Source: Bacteroidota bacterium
GTDB taxonomy: Bacteria; Bacteroidota; Bacteroidia; Bacteroidales; F082
Direction: 5' to 3'
Length of the DNA: 44,258 bases
NCBI GenBank assembly: GCA_023396415.1
Contig: JAEWWJ010000081.1
Location: 1 to 44,258 of the forward strand
The position numbers and the translations under genes are program-made. This document shows, in pieces, positions 26,185-34,347 of the stretch. Under the pieces are notes generated by a model. That model was not told the DNA's origin. It made no database searches and saw only the letters and a list, made by a program, of their open reading frames with translations. Each line of letters begins with the position of its first letter. The stretch's first letter is position 1.

Positions 26185-26409
26185 AACACCATTTTCCTCT
26201 TTTACTATAGGTTTGTGAGCCAACTGAGGCGCGTAAGTGGTCGGATCTTTCCATTGGGTTCAGTTGGTTTGACTTAGCTTCCATTAGCACTACCAAATTA
26301 AGGCTTACGAAGCGTTGATTTAGTATATCAGAAAATCCATTTAAGTATTTTTAACACCGCTTTTGGGCAGCTAAACCTACTCTCAGCCACTGCGATATGG
26401 GCTTTTGTT

Positions 26410-26417
26410 TATTTTTG
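26410..26417 (+). promoter_or_regulatory. -7 box for ccsBA
   Basis: TATTTTTG, a full TAnnTTTG match, 48 bases before the ATG at 26465. No convincing -33 box at the right distance. Upstream in the same 280-bp gap an 8-bp inverted repeat (CCAACTGA at 26220-26227, TCAGTTGG at 26260-26267) has a long loop and no T-run. Confidence 0.4.
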
Positions 26418-26464
26418 AACAGTTTTTCAATGTCTTATGAAATATCATCTACTTAACATTAATT

Positions 26465-29400
26465 ATGAAGAAAATATTTAACACGCTTATCTCAATGGAG
26501 TTCATGGGCCTCTTGGTTCTTGCATTTGCAGTATCAATAGGTGTAGCAACTTTTATTGAAAACGATTTCGGCACCGAAGGAGCCAAGGCGGTAGTGTATA
26601 ACGCCACTTGGTTTGAGGTGATGTTGGTTGTTTTATGTGTCAATCTCATTGGCAACATTTTCAAATACAAGATGTGGCGAAAAGAAAAATTAGTGCTTTT
26701 CACCTTCCACATTTCGTTTGCCGTCATCCTATTAGGATCGGGCATCACCCGTTTTATTGGTTATGAAGGCGTTATGAGCATCCGTGAAGGTGCCACCGAA
26801 AACACCATGTTGTCAGAACGTGCCTTCGTAATGACAGAAGTACGCGATGGCAACGATCAGGTGTATAGCGATGAGGCAGTCATCATGTCGGGTCTATCTG
26901 AAAAAGCCTACAAAGACAAGGTTTCGCTCAACGGTAAGAAAATCAGCTTCAAATCGTTGCGCTACATTTCCAATGCACAAGAAGTATTGGTGAAAGGACA
27001 AGCCGGCGAAGGCTCACCCTATGTAATTATGGTGGTTTCCGATGCCAACAGCGGACGTAACAACCTCATTGTCAAGCAAGGCGATCAAAGACAATTTATG
27101 CAATACAACTTTGTTTTCGATCAGACGTTCAGCGACAACAACATCAACCTTTCTTTTAAAGGTGGCCAGTTGAACATCAGCACGCCTGAGCCTTTGATTT
27201 CAATGTCAATGATGGGTGGAACAACCGATACCATGGCTGCCAAAACTTGGCATCCTTTCGAGATGCGCAAACTCTACAGCATGGGCGACCTAAAAATTGT
27301 GCTTACCGAAATGTATGAAAACGGAAAGCTCGACTATACCACCTACAAAGGAAAAGACGCTAACTTTATGAATGCCATGATCGTTGAAGTTGAATCAGGC
27401 GGACAAAAAAAAGAAGTGGCACTCCGCGGCGGCAAAGGTTATCTGGGCCAAACAACTGATTTTGAAATCAATGGACTTCAAGTAAAAATGATGTATGGCG
27501 CTAAAATTCTCGATCTGCCTTTTGCCATTCAGCTCAACGACTTCCAACTGGAACGCTACCCGGGCAGCAACAGCCCTGCATCGTATGCCAGTCAAGTGAC
27601 CTTGATTGACAAAGCTGTCGGCTTAGAAAAACCTTACCGTATTTTCATGAACAATGTTTTAAACTATAAAGGCTATCGCTTTTTCCAATCGTCATACGAC
27701 AAAGACGAGCTTGGAACCGTTCTATCAGTCAACAAAGATGGAATGGGAACTTTGGTCACCTACATCGGCTATTTCTTGATGACCGTGGGTATGATGTTGG
27801 CCCTCTTTATGAAAAATACACGCTTTGCCTTGTTAGGCCGACTGCTGAACAAGCCAAAAAGTGTTGCCAAAATGATGGCCTTACTCATTGGAATGTCGTC
27901 GCTAACACTTAGTGCCCAAAACCATAGCCATACAGTTGACCTTTCTCAACTGAAAGTGGTGAGTACCGAGCAAGCCGCCCTTTTCGGCAGCGTGATGGTT
28001 CAAGACCATGATGGCCGCCTGAAACCTATGAACACCCTTTCGAGCGAGATGCTCAGAAAAATAGCCCGAAAAACTAGCTTCAACGGCATGAATCCCGACC
28101 AAGTGCTGATTGGTATGCAGCTTGAGCCGGAAAAATGGCAAGCAGTGAAAATGATCAAAGTATCGCATCCTGAGTTGAAATCATTGCTCGGATTGAGTGC
28201 CGGCCATGCCTCCTTTACCGATATGCTCGACTTCAACCAAGGCGGTGGTTACCGTTTGCGCGACCTCGTGTCGCAAGCCTACGCTAAAAAACCCTCCGAA
28301 AGAAGCAAGTTTGACAATGATGTGATTGCCGTGGACGAACGCGTTAATATCGCCTATATGGTTTATACCGGCGAACTACTACGCATCCTCCCCGACCCAC
28401 GCGACTCGCACAACCCTTGGTTCCATCCCGGCGAAAAAATTGTAGGTCTCGACCCACAAGATTCAACGTTTGTAGCCGATGTTATTCCATTGTATTTTAA
28501 ATCTTTAGCCTCTGGAGATGAGCAAAACGCCAACTTTATGTTGCAAGGCATAAAAGATTACCAAAAGAAATTCGGTAAAGACATTATGCCCTCTGACACC
28601 AAGATCAATGCGGAAATCACTTACAACAAAATGTTGATCTTCGATCGTTTAGGTAAATATTTCGGCTTGGCAGGCATCCTTATGCTGATTTTGGTATTTA
28701 TGAATATCTTCAAACCAAAATCATGGATTGACAAGGCTTTGAATATCTTTTATGTCCTGATCATCATTTTCTTTGCTTTTCAAACCCTTGGCTTGGGATT
28801 AAGATGGTACATTTCGGGGAGAGCACCTTGGAGCAATGGCTATGAATCAATGATTTACATTGGTTGGGTCACCGTATTGGCCGGATTGTTCTTTTCACGA
28901 AAATCACAGATGACCATTGCTGCCACTTCCATTTTAGCTTCAATTATCTTAATGGTGGCCCACCTCTCTTGGATGGATCCCGAAATCACCAACCTTGTTC
29001 CTGTACTGAAATCTTACTGGCTCACCATCCACGTTTCAGTCATCACGGCAAGTTATGGTTTTCTCGCTTTGGGTGCTTTGCTTGGCTTTATCAATCTTGT
29101 GTTGATGATCCTGAAAAACCCCAATAACTTTGCCAACCTGCAATTGCGCATCAAAGAACTCAACTATATCAACGAGCGTACCATCATCATCGGCTTGTAT
29201 CTGCTCACCATTGGCACTTTCCTTGGTGGTATTTGGGCCAACGAGTCGTGGGGCCGCTATTGGGGATGGGACCCAAAAGAAACTTGGGCTTTGGTAACGA
29301 TACTCGTTTATACTTTTATTTCGCATACCGGTTATATGCCCGGACAAAAAACTGATTATCGTTTCAGCTTATTCACTTTGGTTGGATTTAGCAGTGTGAT

Positions 29401-29578
29401 TATGACTTATTTTGGTGTAAATTACTACCTCTCCGGACTACACTCCTACGCTGCCGGCGACCCTGTTCCGGTGCCATCGTTCGTTTACTACACCGTAGCT
29501 GTGATTGCATCAGTTGCCATTTGGGCTTATCTCAATGAAAGAAAATACCAATATAAACCTGAAAGAAAGAGTTCATAA
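26465..29578 (+). CDS. ccsBA: Fused cytochrome c maturation protein CcsB-CcsA (System II)
   Basis: 1037 residues. It exports haem and attaches it to apocytochromes c outside the inner membrane. The N-terminal half (about 1-460) is ResB/CcsB-like, with three membrane segments, a large extracytoplasmic domain and a fourth segment near 440-460. An extracytoplasmic linker of about 250 residues follows (about 480-730). The C-terminal CcsA part has about eight membrane segments and the WWD haem-handling motif (WGRYWGWDPKETWAL, about 930-945) with flanking His residues. Fused forms are typical of Epsilonproteobacteria and Bacteroidota. No cytochrome c gene lies in the window. A strong terminator follows. 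Confidence 0.95.
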   Translation: MKKIFNTLISMEFMGLLVLAFAVSIGVATFIENDFGTEGAKAVVYNATWFEVMLVVLCVNLIGNIFKYKMWRKEKLVLFTFHISFAVILLGSGITRFIGYEGVMSIREGATENTMLSERAFVMTEVRDGNDQVYSDEAVIMSGLSEKAYKDKVSLNGKKISFKSLRYISNAQEVLVKGQAGEGSPYVIMVVSDANSGRNNLIVKQGDQRQFMQYNFVFDQTFSDNNINLSFKGGQLNISTPEPLISMSMMGGTTDTMAAKTWHPFEMRKLYSMGDLKIVLTEMYENGKLDYTTYKGKDANFMNAMIVEVESGGQKKEVALRGGKGYLGQTTDFEINGLQVKMMYGAKILDLPFAIQLNDFQLERYPGSNSPASYASQVTLIDKAVGLEKPYRIFMNNVLNYKGYRFFQSSYDKDELGTVLSVNKDGMGTLVTYIGYFLMTVGMMLALFMKNTRFALLGRLLNKPKSVAKMMALLIGMSSLTLSAQNHSHTVDLSQLKVVSTEQAALFGSVMVQDHDGRLKPMNTLSSEMLRKIARKTSFNGMNPDQVLIGMQLEPEKWQAVKMIKVSHPELKSLLGLSAGHASFTDMLDFNQGGGYRLRDLVSQAYAKKPSERSKFDNDVIAVDERVNIAYMVYTGELLRILPDPRDSHNPWFHPGEKIVGLDPQDSTFVADVIPLYFKSLASGDEQNANFMLQGIKDYQKKFGKDIMPSDTKINAEITYNKMLIFDRLGKYFGLAGILMLILVFMNIFKPKSWIDKALNIFYVLIIIFFAFQTLGLGLRWYISGRAPWSNGYESMIYIGWVTVLAGLFFSRKSQMTIAATSILASIILMVAHLSWMDPEITNLVPVLKSYWLTIHVSVITASYGFLALGALLGFINLVLMILKNPNNFANLQLRIKELNYINERTIIIGLYLLTIGTFLGGIWANESWGRYWGWDPKETWALVTILVYTFISHTGYMPGQKTDYRFSLFTLVGFSSVIMTYFGVNYYLSGLHSYAAGDPVPVPSFVYYTVAVIASVAIWAYLNERKYQYKPERKSS

Positions 29579-29600
29579 GGCTTTTGATAACATGACACCA

Positions 29601-29641
29601 CAATCCCGACAGTGAATAATCGCTGTCGGGATTGTTTTTTC
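29601..29641 (+). terminator. Intrinsic terminator after ccsBA
   Basis: A perfect 12-bp stem (CAATCCCGACAG / CTGTCGGGATTG) with a 10-base loop, directly followed by a run of T. It is 22 bases after the ccsBA stop. Confidence 0.93.
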
Positions 29642-29849
29642 AGCGCTGATGCACCTAAAAATAATGAACCTATGCGACCGATCGTTGTTCAATCTGAGGT
29701 GATAAAAATGTCGTTTGTGTTCAATGACAAAACAACACAATTGAAAAATAATCCTCGCACTGAAGCGATGTTTTGCTACATCGCTTTTCCGATGTCTTTA
29801 TCATTGCAGCCTATAACTGGTATTTAATGATTCAGTGAAAAGCTTTTTG
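29642..29849. other. Intergenic stretch with a second small hairpin
   Basis: Between the ccsBA terminator and the M3 peptidase promoter. It holds a perfect 9-bp stem (AAGCGATGT at 29763-29771, ACATCGCTT at 29778-29786, loop TTTGCT) followed by only a few T. An open frame across it starts inside the terminator, so I call no gene. Confidence 0.4.
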
Positions 29850-29857
29850 TAGCTTTG
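29850..29857 (+). promoter_or_regulatory. -7 box for the M3 peptidase gene
   Basis: TAGCTTTG, a full TAnnTTTG match, 22 bases before the ATG at 29879, with TTTA about 23 bases upstream. Confidence 0.45.
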
Positions 29858-29878
29858 AACCCATTAATTACCAGCACT

Positions 29879-31990
29879 ATGAAAAAAATTTTGATCTTCA
29901 CAGCAGCCCTGTTGATCGCAACGAGCTGCCAACAACCCCAAAAAAAGATGGAAAGAAGCAACCCGTTTCTCGTTGAGTACACCACCCCTTACGGCATTCC
30001 TCCGTTTCAGGATATTCTTCTTGAGGATTATTTCCCTGCCTTCGAGTTGGGAATGGCTGAGCAAATGGCTGAAGTTGATAGCATTGCAGCAAACACCCAA
30101 CCGGCAAGCTTTGAAAATACCATCGAAGCCTTAGAGCTGAGCGGCAAATTGCTAAGCAAAGTAAGCAATGTATTTTTCAACCTCAATGGCTCGCTCACCA
30201 ATGACTCCATGCAAGCCATCGCCCGAAAGCTTTCTCCTTTAATGTCGAAACATTCAGATGATATTGCACTGAATGCCCAACTTTTTGAGCGCATTAAAAC
30301 CGTTTACGACCAACGTGAAGGCCTCAACCTGAACCCTGAGCAGCAAATGCTCCTCGACAAAACCTACAAAAGGTTTGAACGTGGTGGCGTAAACCTAAAC
30401 GCCGAAGACCAAGCACAGTTTAGAAAAATCAACGAAGAGCTGGGTATCTTGGCCCTACGTTTTGGCGAAAACGTTCTTGCCGAAACCAACAATTATCAGT
30501 TGATAATTGAAGACAGCACCCGCCTTTCGGGCTTGCCGGCTTCGCTTATTGGCGCCGCTGCACAAACAGCCATCGAAGCACAACATGATGGAAAATGGAT
30601 CTTTACCCTGCAAAACTCAAGCATCTTTCCATTTCTGCAATATGCTGACGACAGAAGTTTAAGAGAAGAAATATTTACGGCCTACATCAGTAGAGGCAAT
30701 CACAACGATGAACTCGACAACAAAAAGATCATCAGCCGAACTGCCGCTCTCCGCTTTCAACGTGCACAATTGCTTGGTTATAAGACACATGCCGACTATA
30801 TCCTGGAACAAAATATGGCCAAGAATCCGGCCAATGTGTATGAGTTGCTCGAAAAACTGATCAAAGCAGCTGTTCCTATGGCTTCAAAAGAAGCAGCTCA
30901 ATTACAGGGCCTAATTGACAAAACCAACGGTGGTTTCAAACTGGAACCTTGGGATTGGTGGTATTATTCCGAAAAGCTACGGAAAGAAAAATTCGACCTC
31001 GATGAGGCACAACTAAAACCATACCTCAAATTAGAAAACGTTCGAGATGGCGTTTTCACCCTCGCCGGCAAACTGTGGGGACTGCAATTCGTTGAACGAA
31101 CCGATCTTCCAAAATACCATCCTGATGTTCAAGTTTTTGAAGTAAAAGAAGCCGACAACAGCCATGTGGGTATCCTGTTTATGGATTTCTATCCACGCAG
31201 CTCCAAAAGAGGCGGTGCATGGATGAGCAGCTTTAGAAAAGAATCCATTGAAAACGGTGTAAAAACAACACCTATCATCACCACCAACTTCAACTTTACT
31301 GCACCGCAAGGCGACGAACCTGCTTTACTGACATGGGACGAAGTACAAACAACCTTCCACGAGTTTGGTCATGCCTTGCATGGATTGCTGGCCAACACTA
31401 CCTACAACAGCTTGAGCGGGACAGCTGTTCCACGCGACTTCGTTGAATTGCCTTCGCAAATCATGGAGAACTGGGCACCGGAGCCACAAATGCTGGCCTT
31501 ATTTGCCCGTCATTTTGAAACCAATGAAATAATTCCGGATGAATTGGTGCAGAAAATGATCAACAGCGGCACCTTCAACCAAGGCTTTGCCATGACGGAA
31601 TACCTGGCAGCCGCACTGTTGGATATGGATTGGCATACCCTCACCACCTCCGAAGAGCAAGATGTAGAAGCTTTTGAAAAAGCATCTTTGAAAAAATCGG
31701 GCATTATCCCAGAAATCGTTGTGAGATACCGCAGTACCTATTTCAGTCATATCTTCTCAGGAGGCTATTCCTCAGGCTATTACAGCTATATCTGGTCAGA
31801 AGTACTGGATTCGGATGCCTTCCAAGCTTTTAAAGAAACCGACCTCTTCGATCAAGCTACTGCAAAAAAATACCGTGAAAATATCCTTGAAAAAGGCGGG
31901 ACCGTTGATCCTATGGAACTTTATCTCGCTTTCCGCGGAAAAGAACCCGACCAATCGGCTTTGCTAAAGAAAAGAGGTATCACGAAATAA
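29879..31990 (+). CDS. dcp: M3-family metallopeptidase lipoprotein (peptidyl-dipeptidase Dcp-like)
   Basis: 703 residues from the ATG at 29879, which gives a clean lipoprotein signal (MKKILIFTAALLIATSC, Cys17). The zinc site HEFGH is at residues 494-498 (TFHEFGHALHG). The N-terminal helical domain (NPFLVEYTTPYGIPPFQDI onward) and the C-terminal region FSGGYSSGYYSYIWSEVL are typical of Dcp/oligopeptidase A enzymes. It would act as a dipeptidyl carboxypeptidase on peptides, tethered in the envelope. It is flanked by terminators, so it is monocistronic. Confidence 0.95.
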   Translation: MKKILIFTAALLIATSCQQPQKKMERSNPFLVEYTTPYGIPPFQDILLEDYFPAFELGMAEQMAEVDSIAANTQPASFENTIEALELSGKLLSKVSNVFFNLNGSLTNDSMQAIARKLSPLMSKHSDDIALNAQLFERIKTVYDQREGLNLNPEQQMLLDKTYKRFERGGVNLNAEDQAQFRKINEELGILALRFGENVLAETNNYQLIIEDSTRLSGLPASLIGAAAQTAIEAQHDGKWIFTLQNSSIFPFLQYADDRSLREEIFTAYISRGNHNDELDNKKIISRTAALRFQRAQLLGYKTHADYILEQNMAKNPANVYELLEKLIKAAVPMASKEAAQLQGLIDKTNGGFKLEPWDWWYYSEKLRKEKFDLDEAQLKPYLKLENVRDGVFTLAGKLWGLQFVERTDLPKYHPDVQVFEVKEADNSHVGILFMDFYPRSSKRGGAWMSSFRKESIENGVKTTPIITTNFNFTAPQGDEPALLTWDEVQTTFHEFGHALHGLLANTTYNSLSGTAVPRDFVELPSQIMENWAPEPQMLALFARHFETNEIIPDELVQKMINSGTFNQGFAMTEYLAAALLDMDWHTLTTSEEQDVEAFEKASLKKSGIIPEIVVRYRSTYFSHIFSGGYSSGYYSYIWSEVLDSDAFQAFKETDLFDQATAKKYRENILEKGGTVDPMELYLAFRGKEPDQSALLKKRGITK

Positions 31991-32011
31991 AGTATTCACA
32001 GCTTTACGCCA

Positions 32012-32045
32012 CAAGCCCCAACATCAACATGTTGGGGCTTGTTTG
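32012..32045 (+). terminator. Intrinsic terminator after the M3 peptidase gene
   Basis: A perfect 12-bp stem (CAAGCCCCAACA / TGTTGGGGCTTG) with a six-base loop, 22 bases after the stop. The trailing T-run is short and interrupted. Confidence 0.85.
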
Positions 32046-32216
32046 TTTACATGCGCTTTTTGTTTTTTAATTAACACTAAATATTGCAACCAAAGCACTA
32101 TGGATGCTGCATCAATCATCAAAGTCACACAACAGAAATACATCTAAATAAATAGATATATCACATTGTAAATCAATTTATTTTTTCTTTTTCGACAACA
32201 AATAATATATTTGTTC

Positions 32217-32251
32217 TTGTGTGATTTGTATTCAAAACCGTTTTAATTTTG
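32217..32251 (+). promoter_or_regulatory. Candidate promoter for the CCTT-repeat lipoprotein
   Basis: TTG at 32217-32219, a 24-base spacer and TAATTTTG at 32244-32251 (a full TAnnTTTG match). A second -7-like box, TATATTTG, lies at 32206-32213. Transcription from the first would start about 22 bases before the ATG at 32279 and about 80 before the ATG at 32337. Confidence 0.45.
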
Positions 32252-32278
32252 GTAACCTAACCAAATAAAAAATTACAC

Positions 32279-33466
32279 ATGAAATCCATTACTTTCAGCA
32301 GGGTTTTCAGCAGCCAACCCAATCAAAAACGCTGCCATGGCGAAGGTTTCGCGCCTTCCTTCCTTCCTTCCTTCCTTCCTTCCTTCCTAATCTTACTAAT
32401 TATCTTACTCGCCTTTGGGTGTAAAAAAGAAACAAAGATCGTTCAAGATCAACTTGATGCACTTTCATTTTTTAAAGATTCAGAAGAAGTGGTACAGGTT
32501 ACAGAGGGTGTACTTTGCTTTATGGACATGGGAAATTTTGATTATTTCTATCAAAACTTACTCAACATGCCTGATTCATTAAGAAAAATTCAGGAAGCTC
32601 GATGGGGATTTGTTTCCTATTCATTCATCACTGATTCACTTTCCGATATCATTTTTGAAAGTACAAATGAAAATGACATGTTACAGCTGATTGTCAATAA
32701 CAGCTCCTTCATGAAGATCGAAGACAGTACTTTGACAACCCAACTTCCATTTCATGGTTATCATTATGTTGCAAATGCTGATGGAATTTTTAAAATTGAC
32801 AGCACATTTTTTCGTATTTTTCCAGAAGGTATTGTAGGATGGAGAGGAGCTACTCTCAGTCAAATAAAGTCACTTACTCTCAACGAAGATTTTGACGATG
32901 ACTTATCAGATGGTAAATTTTTTTACACAAGAAACGTTGAACTCGATCCAATTGAAAGCAATTGTGGCAATTACAAAAGGGTAGAAAAATACACCAACGG
33001 GAATACTTATAGAGTTATTTTTGAAATTAAAGTAGAGAAACACCATCTTGCCTCCAGTAAATGTCCTGCAACAGGACAGTATATTGAATTCGTTTATTAC
33101 AAAACAACTTTAAGGATCGTTGGCCAACGAAAACGTTTTTTTATTTGGAATAGTTACATCACAAATCTTGAGTATAAAGATGTTTATTGTGAATTAAATG
33201 TTCCACGACAAGATGGTTATAATCACCAAATATGTAAGACTATTCCTCGATATGAACTTGGAGGCCTTGTAAATAAAAGTGGATATAAAGGCAGTTCAAG
33301 AGGATGGATTTTCGAATTTGAAGGAGCAGCAAACGGTATGGGTGATATGATGCATAACATACCAACAGGTGATATAGATAACCCTGTTTTTATTAAAGTT
33401 AAAGGCAAAGCTAAAAGCAGTGCACTTGGCATTAATAATTGGGCAGAAATATCTTGTGGATACTAA
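32279..33466 (+). CDS. Unrecognised lipoprotein with CCTT repeat in signal-peptide codons
   Basis: 395 residues from the ATG at 32279. I do not recognise the family. The hydrophobic core ends in LLAFGC (Cys48), a lipobox, but is preceded by an unusually long polar region of about 25 residues. Residues 26-37 are three PSFL units encoded by the CCTT tract. The mature part is mixed alpha/beta with five Cys residues after the lipid Cys and is rich in aromatic residues in its second half. With one extra repeat unit the ATG at 32337 would be in frame and give a short basic n-region (MAKVSR) and Cys30, a more normal lipoprotein. It is 16 bp before a small barrel-like protein gene, probably one transcript. 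Confidence 0.8.
   Translation: MKSITFSRVFSSQPNQKRCHGEGFAPSFLPSFLPSFLILLIILLAFGCKKETKIVQDQLDALSFFKDSEEVVQVTEGVLCFMDMGNFDYFYQNLLNMPDSLRKIQEARWGFVSYSFITDSLSDIIFESTNENDMLQLIVNNSSFMKIEDSTLTTQLPFHGYHYVANADGIFKIDSTFFRIFPEGIVGWRGATLSQIKSLTLNEDFDDDLSDGKFFYTRNVELDPIESNCGNYKRVEKYTNGNTYRVIFEIKVEKHHLASSKCPATGQYIEFVYYKTTLRIVGQRKRFFIWNSYITNLEYKDVYCELNVPRQDGYNHQICKTIPRYELGGLVNKSGYKGSSRGWIFEFEGAANGMGDMMHNIPTGDIDNPVFIKVKGKAKSSALGINNWAEISCGY
32354..32388 (+). repeat. CCTT tetranucleotide tract, 8.75 copies, inside a coding region
   Basis: 35 bases of uninterrupted CCTT. Four-base units shift frame on gain or loss. In the present register the upstream ATG (32279) reads through to the lipoprotein. The ATG at 32337 now reads into a TAA at 32388-32390 after 17 codons. 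In the third register no ATG lies between the preceding leader and the repeat. This is the arrangement of slipped-strand phase-variable genes. Confidence 0.95.
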
Positions 33467-33482
33467 TTAAAAAGATTTAACC

Positions 33483-34079
33483 ATGAAAACAAAACTTTTA
33501 GTCCTATTATTATTCGCGTCAAGCATTGCCTTCGGGCAGTTTGATTTAACTGTTTCTGTTGCGAATGGCATCAGTAAACTCTCAAAAAATGATAGTCATA
33601 GCCGAATGTTCGGTGAAAAGATTGATTTTGCCTATTCCGGCGGAATTGAAGCTTTTGTGGAATATAAACCTGATTTTTTCATTCATCCCAAAGCCGGAAT
33701 CGCCTTTTACAGTCTTGGTAATGAGTTGACTTATGGCCCATCATATATGTTTCCCAACTTAAAGGAAAGTTTTCGTTTTAACTACCTACAATTGAATGTT
33801 GGAATAAGCACTGTTTTGGTTCAAAAGATTGAAATAGACTTGTCGGCCATCAACGGCATCATGCTATCAGAACAGTTGCCTTTCATTTCCAACGGTAACT
33901 ACGACTTTGCCCTAAGTCCAACAATTTCTTATCGCTACAACAAACTTAAAGTTGGCGTTTCATATTACCACGGCTTCATTAGCGTTTGGGATTATACTGC
34001 CGACAAAAACAGCAGCGAATCATGGGATCAAAATCGTGCATTTTATCTCAAAATAGGCTACAGTTTGTTGTCGTTTTGA
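33483..34079 (+). CDS. Small outer-membrane beta-barrel-like protein
   Basis: 198 residues. A signal peptide (MKTKLLVLLLFASSIAFG, cleavage near residue 18-19) is followed by alternating polar/aromatic strands (for example FIHPKAGIAFYSLG, SPTISYRYNKLKVGVSYYHG) and an aromatic C-terminus (FYLKIGYSLLSF), as in OmpW/OprF-like eight-stranded barrels. I cannot name a family. It lies 16 bp after the lipoprotein gene, so the two may act together and share expression control. Confidence 0.8.
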   Translation: MKTKLLVLLLFASSIAFGQFDLTVSVANGISKLSKNDSHSRMFGEKIDFAYSGGIEAFVEYKPDFFIHPKAGIAFYSLGNELTYGPSYMFPNLKESFRFNYLQLNVGISTVLVQKIEIDLSAINGIMLSEQLPFISNGNYDFALSPTISYRYNKLKVGVSYYHGFISVWDYTADKNSSESWDQNRAFYLKIGYSLLSF

Positions 34080-34322
34080 GACTAGTACTCACTTTCTGTG
34101 TTTTGAAGTTTCAAATTTCGTAAGCGATGACCACTCAGTTCACCTATGTGGATTGAAAAGTGATGAAAATGGGTTGCTGTCAGAAGGGAGTAGGGTGCTG
34201 AGTGCCCAACTCTCTTGTGGCACAATCCCTTTCACCTTTTACTACATTTCAGTAAGTAGTTTTCAAAATACCAACAGCAAAAACGGTTACGCATCAAAAC
34301 CAATTCCAAAGGCAGAAACAAC

Positions 34323-34330
34323 TATCTTTG
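34323..34330 (+). promoter_or_regulatory. -7 box for the dipeptidyl peptidase III gene
   Basis: TATCTTTG, a full TAnnTTTG match, 18 bases before the ATG at 34348, predicting a very short leader. The 268-bp gap upstream otherwise shows no supported gene. Confidence 0.4.
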
Positions 34331-34347
34331 AAAGCTAAATTTTTCGC

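Noticed and set aside
26220..26267. Inverted repeat CCAACTGA/TCAGTTGG as a terminator for the Smr gene
   Set aside because: Only 8 bp with a 32-base loop and no T-run.
29612..29827. 71-codon open frame after ccsBA
   Set aside because: It begins with GTG inside the ccsBA terminator hairpin and spans another hairpin; it is better explained as intergenic sequence.
34153..34338. 61-codon open frame before the dipeptidyl peptidase gene
   Set aside because: No signal peptide, domain or sensible composition, and it runs over the -7 box of the next gene. I see no support for translation.
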